A DNA stretch of 10,717 bases from Muribaculaceae bacterium (GTDB lineage: Bacteria; Bacteroidota; Bacteroidia; Bacteroidales; Muribaculaceae), in contig JAIDUY010000231.1 of NCBI GenBank assembly GCA_029059965.1, forward strand, positions 1-10,717, given 5' to 3'. The translations under genes and the position numbers were made by a program. The notes beneath the pieces were generated by a model that did no database searches, was not told the DNA's origin, and worked only from the letters and a program-made list of their open reading frames with translations. Position 1 is the stretch's first letter; every line of letters begins with the position of its first letter. This document shows, piece by piece, positions 7,086 through 10,717 of the stretch.

Positions 7086-7880
7086 ATGAAGAAAATACTA
7101 CGGATGCTGTTTGTGCTGTCGCTGATTGCGGCAGCGACGGCATGTTCGCACAATTCCAACCGGTCGCAGCTCGAAGCCGAGGTTGCGGCAGCCAACGCGG
7201 CCTGTCCGCAGAGCCTTGGCGTGAGTGGCTCGCTGGTGTCGATAGCCTACGACAAGGGCGACAACGAGGTCGTGATGAGCTATACGATGAATCCGACCTA
7301 TGTCGACATCGAGGCATTGCGCGGTGTCACATCGGAGCAGAAGCAGGCGATGGGCAATTTCCTCAAGGGCGAGAGCGGACGCCAGATGCTGACGCTGCTC
7401 GACGAGGCGGGAGCCTCGCTGCGCCTTGTGTTCCGCGCCGGCGATACGGGTAATCCGCTGGAGGTGAGCCTGAGCTCGGACGATATACGCGAGATTGCAG
7501 CCGATACGGACGTCGTGGACAACGAGCTTGCGCAGATAGGCGATATCGTGGCCGCCGAGAACCGACAGTGTCCCGACGACTACGGAGAAGGCGTCGTGCT
7601 GACCGGTGTCGGACTGGAGCACAAGTCGATGGTCTACAACATCACCATGCCCGACAGCGTGGATCTGTCGACATCGGAGCGTCTGTCGGGCTACCGCGAT
7701 GCGCTGCTGTCCAACCTGCGCGGCAGCGTCAACACGAATCCGTTGATGCAGAACACACTTAACCTGCTGAAGAGTGTGGACTACTCCATACGCTACCGCC
7801 TGACAATGCCCGACAGCACGACCATCGTGATAGACATTGCTCCTGACGAGATAATCGGCCATGAGAATGAGGGTGCGTAA
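7086..7880 (+). CDS. Lipoprotein with two related halves, function unknown
   Basis: The 264-residue product begins with a lipoprotein signal (MKK, hydrophobic residues 4-17, then A-T-A before Cys20), so it should be lipid-anchored in the envelope. Ser-His-Asn after the Cys does not give a clear inner or outer membrane signal. The mature part appears duplicated with an offset of about 122 residues: N37-C40-P41 matches N159-C162-P163, G45 matches G167, SYTMNPTYVDI (65-75) matches NITMPDSVDL (185-194), and DDI (132-134) matches DEI (254-256). Each half ends with two beta-like strands, LRLVFRA plus LEVSL and IRYRL plus IVIDI. The single Cys in each half could form a disulfide. I do not recognise the family. 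It sits 5 nt after the M16 peptidase gene and is probably the last gene of the operon; a lipoprotein substrate or partner for the peptidase is possible but only a guess. Confidence 0.82.
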   Translation: MKKILRMLFVLSLIAAATACSHNSNRSQLEAEVAAANAACPQSLGVSGSLVSIAYDKGDNEVVMSYTMNPTYVDIEALRGVTSEQKQAMGNFLKGESGRQMLTLLDEAGASLRLVFRAGDTGNPLEVSLSSDDIREIAADTDVVDNELAQIGDIVAAENRQCPDDYGEGVVLTGVGLEHKSMVYNITMPDSVDLSTSERLSGYRDALLSNLRGSVNTNPLMQNTLNLLKSVDYSIRYRLTMPDSTTIVIDIAPDEIIGHENEGA

Positions 7881-7884
7881 GGCG

Positions 7885-8499
7885 CTACTTCTGGCGGTAT
7901 TGGGGCAGGACGGGGACGGGATAGCGTGAGAAGAGGGTCTGGACGGCCTCGGCTATTCCTTTGAGGTCGCGGAACCGGCTCTGTCCGTTCTGAATGATTG
8001 TAGCGACGGAGGCCGAATAGAGGGGGAGCTTGCGCTCGGTGTTGACCATGTCCATTGTCAGCACGCCTTCTTTGTATATGCCGGTAATTACCTGTGCGTT
8101 GGCGTAGTAGTTCTGCCAGTAATAGCTACGCGGGTACATAAAGAAGGGGTAGTAGCCGTTGTAGTACGGGCCGGAGTAGGGGAGGTAGCCGGGCGGGAGC
8201 GCGGGTTCGGTCGCGATTTCGCGGTGGATGGTGATGCCGATGTTTATGAGCAGGGGCGAGGCGGGGTCTTCGGTGTAGCCTCGTTCGAGCATCTGTTCGC
8301 GTATGGCGGCGGCGATGTTGTAGTACGTCACCTCGGTCATTCCGGGCACCATGCTGCCGTCGGCGGGAGTGACGATGCGGAAAGTATGATAGGATGCGAG
8401 ATCGGCGTCATTGTATGTCTCGCTGTTTACGAGCGCAAATGGGCTGCATGCCGACAGGGCGACAGCCAGGGTAATCAGGGAGAGGATTTTCTTAATCAT
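7885..8499 (-). CDS. DUF4136-like lipoprotein
   Basis: A 204-residue lipoprotein on the minus strand with a standard lipobox: MIKK, hydrophobic residues 5-15, then L-S-A before Cys18. The pattern (YNDADLASYHTFRIV near the start, an alpha/beta segment with AAIREQMLERGYTEDPASPLLINIGI, and a C-terminal pair of strands LTMDMVNTERKLPLYSASV followed by a conserved-looking helix) fits the DUF4136 group of bacterial lipoproteins, whose role is not settled. Unusual is a Tyr/Pro-rich stretch at about residues 102-131 (GYLPYSGPYYNGYYP and on to QNYY), probably a flexible loop on the surface. Its stop codon lies 4 bp from the stop of the converging lipoprotein gene, with no visible terminator between. 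Its promoter should lie in 8500-8630 but I found no clear match. Confidence 0.82.
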   Translation of the reverse strand: MIKKILSLITLAVALSACSPFALVNSETYNDADLASYHTFRIVTPADGSMVPGMTEVTYYNIAAAIREQMLERGYTEDPASPLLINIGITIHREIATEPALPPGYLPYSGPYYNGYYPFFMYPRSYYWQNYYANAQVITGIYKEGVLTMDMVNTERKLPLYSASVATIIQNGQSRFRDLKGIAEAVQTLFSRYPVPVLPQYRQK

Positions 8500-8684
8500 G
8501 ACGATAAGTTTGATAGAAAGTAACAGTGAAACGTTTACATTAGAACGTAAATCCCTCGCCGAGTGTTCATTCCACGCGCGAATCGGCAGCGCCGGGGACT
8601 TGGAACGAAAATTAACGTGGGGAGGGGTTTGAAATTGGAGGATAATTAGTAAATTTGGGGCTTAATACCAATAATCGACTTATC
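8500..8684. other. Divergent intergenic region between the DUF4136 gene and the agu operon
   Basis: This 185-nt stretch is clearly AT-richer than its flanks and separates two genes that point away from each other. It contains the agu operon promoter (8628-8657). The pentamer AACGT occurs three times in the same direction (8530-8534, 8544-8548, 8614-8618), and TTTAC (8534-8538) faces GTAAA (8547-8551) as a small inverted repeat. These could be operator sites for one or both genes but could also be chance. On the minus strand TAATTTTC (8614 to 8607) is one base off a -7 box, without a -33 partner. I see no RNA gene or open reading frame of note. Confidence 0.5.
8628..8657 (+). promoter_or_regulatory. 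Bacteroidetes-type promoter of the agu operon
   Basis: TTTG at 8628-8631 and TAAATTTG at 8650-8657 match the -33 (TTTG) and -7 (TAnnTTTG) elements of the primary sigma factor of Bacteroidetes, with an 18-nt spacer inside the usual range. Transcription would begin near 8664, leaving a leader of about 20 nt before the ATG at 8685. This is the best promoter match in the window. The leader has no Shine-Dalgarno sequence, which is normal for the phylum. Confidence 0.7.
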
Positions 8685-8924
8685 ATGGAAAACATGACCG
8701 CATTTTTCGAGGAAATCATACGCCAGAATCCGAGTCTGGACATGGCAGAGGCGGAATTCCGCCGGGCGCTGGTCGATGACCCCGAACTCCGCAGGCAGTA
8801 CCGCGATTACTGCCGCGAGGTGGGCAGTTCCGAGAAAAACGGCTTTCTTGATTTCTGCGAGGAATATATGCAGGAAGAAGACAATGTATGGAACTCACTA
8901 AATGATTACGACAATCAGGAATGA
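8685..8924 (+). CDS. Small acidic protein of unknown function, first gene of the agu operon
   Basis: A 79-residue soluble protein with no signal peptide or membrane segment. It is strongly acidic, with about 21 Asp/Glu against about 9 Lys/Arg, and looks all-helical: an N-terminal amphipathic helix (MTAFFEEIIRQNP), a second around AEAEFRRALVDDPELRRQYRDYC, and a third around GFLDFCEEYMQEED, then an acidic tail ending NDYDNQE. I recognise no domain. The ATG at 8685 is favoured because the promoter is just upstream; an in-frame TTG at 8655 lies inside the -7 box and cannot be used from that promoter. Its stop overlaps the aguA start by 4 nt (ATGA, 8921-8924), so the two are probably translated in a coupled way. 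The position implies a role linked to agmatine or putrescine metabolism, for example as a partner or regulator, but no residue shows this. Confidence 0.82.
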   Translation: MENMTAFFEEIIRQNPSLDMAEAEFRRALVDDPELRRQYRDYCREVGSSEKNGFLDFCEEYMQEEDNVWNSLNDYDNQE

Positions 8925-9967
8925 TAGATAAAGAGACACAGCGCCGTCTGCCGGCGGAGTGGGAGAGTGCCGATGCGGTGCTGATGGCCTGGCCGCACGA
9001 GGATACCGACTGGCTTCCGATACTTGAGGAGGCCGAGGAGTGCTTCACGGCCATAGCCGAGGCTATCTCGCCTTTCGCACGCCTTGTGGTCGTGGGACCG
9101 GATATAGAGCACATCGCCGACTGCCTGCGCCGTATTCCGTCGGAGCGTCTGATTCTTGTGCCGATGGAGACCAACGACACTTGGACGCGCGACTATGGCG
9201 CAATCACAGTTGTCGAGGACGGCGAGACGCGTCCGCTGGACTTCTGCTTCAACGGCTGGGGTCTGAAGTTCGCGGCCGATATGGACAACCGCGTCACTTC
9301 GCGGCTTGCTTCGATGGGAATCTTCAAGCACAGCCCCGAGAACCGTCTGGGCTTCGTGCTCGAGGGCGGTTCGGTGGAGAGCGACGGCGCGGGGCTGATT
9401 CTGACGACAGACAGCTGCATACTGTCGCCGAACCGCAACGGCGGCATGAGCCGCGGCGAGATTCTCGAATATATGCGCACGGCTTTCGGTGCGGAGCGTG
9501 TGGTGAGTCTTGCCCACGGCGAGCTTGCCGGCGACGATACGGACGGACACATCGACACGCTTGCGCGCATCGCTCCTCCGGGTGACATTATTTTCTACAC
9601 CGGCTGCGCCGACCGCAGCGACGAGCACTACGAGCCGCTCAAGGCCATGGCCGAGGAGCTGCACGCGCTGCGTACCGCGGCGGGTCTGCCCTACCATCTT
9701 GTCGAGCTTCCGCTTCCCGAGGCGATGTACGACCCCGAGGACGGGACGCGCCTGCCGGCGACTTATGCCAATTTTCTGATAGTGAACGGGGCAGTCATCA
9801 TGCCTGTCTACGGCCAGCCGCTCAAGGACAAGATGGCCGTGGACCTCATCGGTGCGGCCATGCCTGAATATACGGTAGTTCCGGTGGACTGCAGTGTGCT
9901 TGTGCGTCAGCACGGGTCGCTGCACTGCTCGACGATGCAATTCCCCGCCAATACACTTGCAATATAG
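8921..9967 (+). CDS. aguA: Agmatine deiminase
   Basis: AguA hydrolyses agmatine to N-carbamoylputrescine and ammonia in the cytoplasm, the step before AguB in putrescine formation. It belongs to the guanidino-group modifying (peptidylarginine deiminase-type) superfamily. At 348 residues its length is normal. The motifs occur in order: LPAEWE near the N-terminus, ETNDTWTRDYG (Asp86 and Asp91, guanidino binding and catalysis), FNGWGLKF, EGGSVE (Glu148), GDDTDGHID (His210 catalytic), TYANFLIVNG and GSLHCSTMQFP near the C-terminus with the nucleophile Cys336. All catalytic residues are present. The start ATG overlaps the stop of the small upstream gene by 4 nt, and aguB follows after 2 nt, so the three form one operon driven from the promoter near 8650. 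Arginine decarboxylase, which would supply agmatine, is not in the window. Confidence 0.96.
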   Translation: MIDKETQRRLPAEWESADAVLMAWPHEDTDWLPILEEAEECFTAIAEAISPFARLVVVGPDIEHIADCLRRIPSERLILVPMETNDTWTRDYGAITVVEDGETRPLDFCFNGWGLKFAADMDNRVTSRLASMGIFKHSPENRLGFVLEGGSVESDGAGLILTTDSCILSPNRNGGMSRGEILEYMRTAFGAERVVSLAHGELAGDDTDGHIDTLARIAPPGDIIFYTGCADRSDEHYEPLKAMAEELHALRTAAGLPYHLVELPLPEAMYDPEDGTRLPATYANFLIVNGAVIMPVYGQPLKDKMAVDLIGAAMPEYTVVPVDCSVLVRQHGSLHCSTMQFPANTLAI

Positions 9968-9969
9968 TC

Positions 9970-10717
9970 ATGAACAAGAAGATACAGGTTGGAATAATCC
10001 AGCAGCACAATACGTCGGACATCGTGGCGAACCGTCGCCGACTGGCCGAAAAGATACGCACGCTTGCCTCACAAGGTGCACAACTCATAGTTAATCAGGA
10101 ACTTCACGATTCGCTGTACTTCTGCCAGACGGAGAACGTGGACGTGTGCTCGCTGGCAGTGCCCATCCCCGGCGAGACCACGGAATTCTACGCCGCCCTG
10201 GCCCGCGAGACGGGTACGGTGATAGTGGCCTCCTTGTTCGAGCGCCGCGCCCCCGGGCTGTACCACAACACGGCAGTGGTGTTCGACACCGACGGCAGCA
10301 TCGCCGGCAAGTACCGCAAGATGCACATTCCCGACGATCCTGCCTATTACGAGAAGTTCTACTTCACCCCCGGCGACCTCGGCTTCAAGCCCATAGAGAC
10401 GTCGCTGGGACGCCTTGGCGTGCTGGTCTGCTGGGATCAGTGGTACCCCGAGGCGGCACGCCTGATGGCTCTTGCGGGCGCTCAGATTCTGATCTATCCC
10501 ACAGCAATAGGCTGGGAGAGCACTGACACTCCCGAGGAGAAGGAACGTCAGCGCGGGGCGTGGCTGACCGTACAGCGCGCCCACGGCGTGGCCAACGGTA
10601 TTCCCGTCGTTTCGGTGAACCGTGTGGGACATGAGAGCGCCCCGTCGGATGCGACCAACGGCATACGGTTCTGGGGCAGCTGCTTCGTGTCGGGTCCTCA
10701 GGGCGAGTATCTCTATG
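9970..10717 (+). CDS. aguB: N-carbamoylputrescine amidase, 3' end beyond the window
   Basis: AguB is a nitrilase-superfamily enzyme that splits N-carbamoylputrescine into putrescine, CO2 and ammonia. The first 249 codons are visible of a protein normally just under 300 residues, so perhaps 40-50 residues are missing beyond base 10717. The Glu-Lys-Cys triad is complete: Glu44 in NQELHDSLYF, Lys117 in KYRKMHIPDD and Cys154 in LVCWDQWYPEAAR. QELHDSLYFCQTE and HIPDDPAYYEKFYFTPGD are typical of the N-carbamoylputrescine amidase branch and distinguish it from other nitrilases. The pairing with aguA supports the assignment. ATG 9970 is 2 nt after the aguA stop and places the first strand (KIQVGIIQQ) at the very N-terminus, as usual. 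No frameshift is seen. Confidence 0.95.
   Translation, partial: MNKKIQVGIIQQHNTSDIVANRRRLAEKIRTLASQGAQLIVNQELHDSLYFCQTENVDVCSLAVPIPGETTEFYAALARETGTVIVASLFERRAPGLYHNTAVVFDTDGSIAGKYRKMHIPDDPAYYEKFYFTPGDLGFKPIETSLGRLGVLVCWDQWYPEAARLMALAGAQILIYPTAIGWESTDTPEEKERQRGAWLTVQRAHGVANGIPVVSVNRVGHESAPSDATNGIRFWGSCFVSGPQGEYLY

Noticed and set aside
1..10717. Mobile element, CRISPR array, tRNA or rRNA, toxin-antitoxin or defence system
   Set aside because: Reading both strands showed no transposase, integrase, spaced repeats, cloverleaf sequence or known defence motif; base composition is uniform except for short promoter regions.

Overview
The window looks like ordinary chromosome from a GC-rich member of the Bacteroidota, most likely Bacteroidales. 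The evidence is threefold: promoter elements of the Bacteroidetes type (TAnnTTTG, once with a TTTG upstream), an almost complete lack of Shine-Dalgarno sequences before start codons, and protein types common in that phylum (IspG with an extra domain, the PAP2 variant, a DUF4136-like lipoprotein, paired AguA/AguB). Muribaculaceae is a plausible family because ATA is used heavily for isoleucine despite the high GC, but this is a guess. I see no rRNA, tRNA, CRISPR array, insertion sequence, integrase, attachment site or origin.

Layout. Bases 1-473 hold the 3' end of a peptidase T gene. A perfect 10-bp tandem repeat covers its stop codon and creates a promoter-like -7 box before an unrecognised secreted protein (523-1524). 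Next comes a probable operon on the plus strand: rpoN (sigma-54, 1597-3051), a PAP2-family membrane phosphatase (3105-3773), purE (3805-4308), ispG (4308-5849), an M16 zinc peptidase (5839-7080) and a lipoprotein made of two related halves (7086-7880). Spacing tightens along the run, from 53 nt to 31 nt to overlapping stop/start codons. This suggests that purE, ispG, the peptidase and the lipoprotein are co-transcribed. A Tyr-rich DUF4136-like lipoprotein (7885-8499) lies on the minus strand, with only 4 bp between the converging stop codons.

After a divergent, AT-richer intergenic region (8500-8684) with a good Bacteroidetes promoter comes a compact operon. It holds a 79-residue acidic protein of unknown function, agmatine deiminase (aguA, 4-nt overlap) and N-carbamoylputrescine amidase (aguB, 2-nt gap, cut by the window end). 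AguA and AguB together convert agmatine to putrescine; the small protein is physically tied to this pathway.

Nothing here is clearly a new defence or mobile system. The points most worth a second look are the small protein coupled to aguA, the internally duplicated lipoprotein, the possibly leaderless rpoN transcript, the PAP2 protein with non-standard motifs, the rather short IspG and the unrecognised secreted protein upstream of rpoN.
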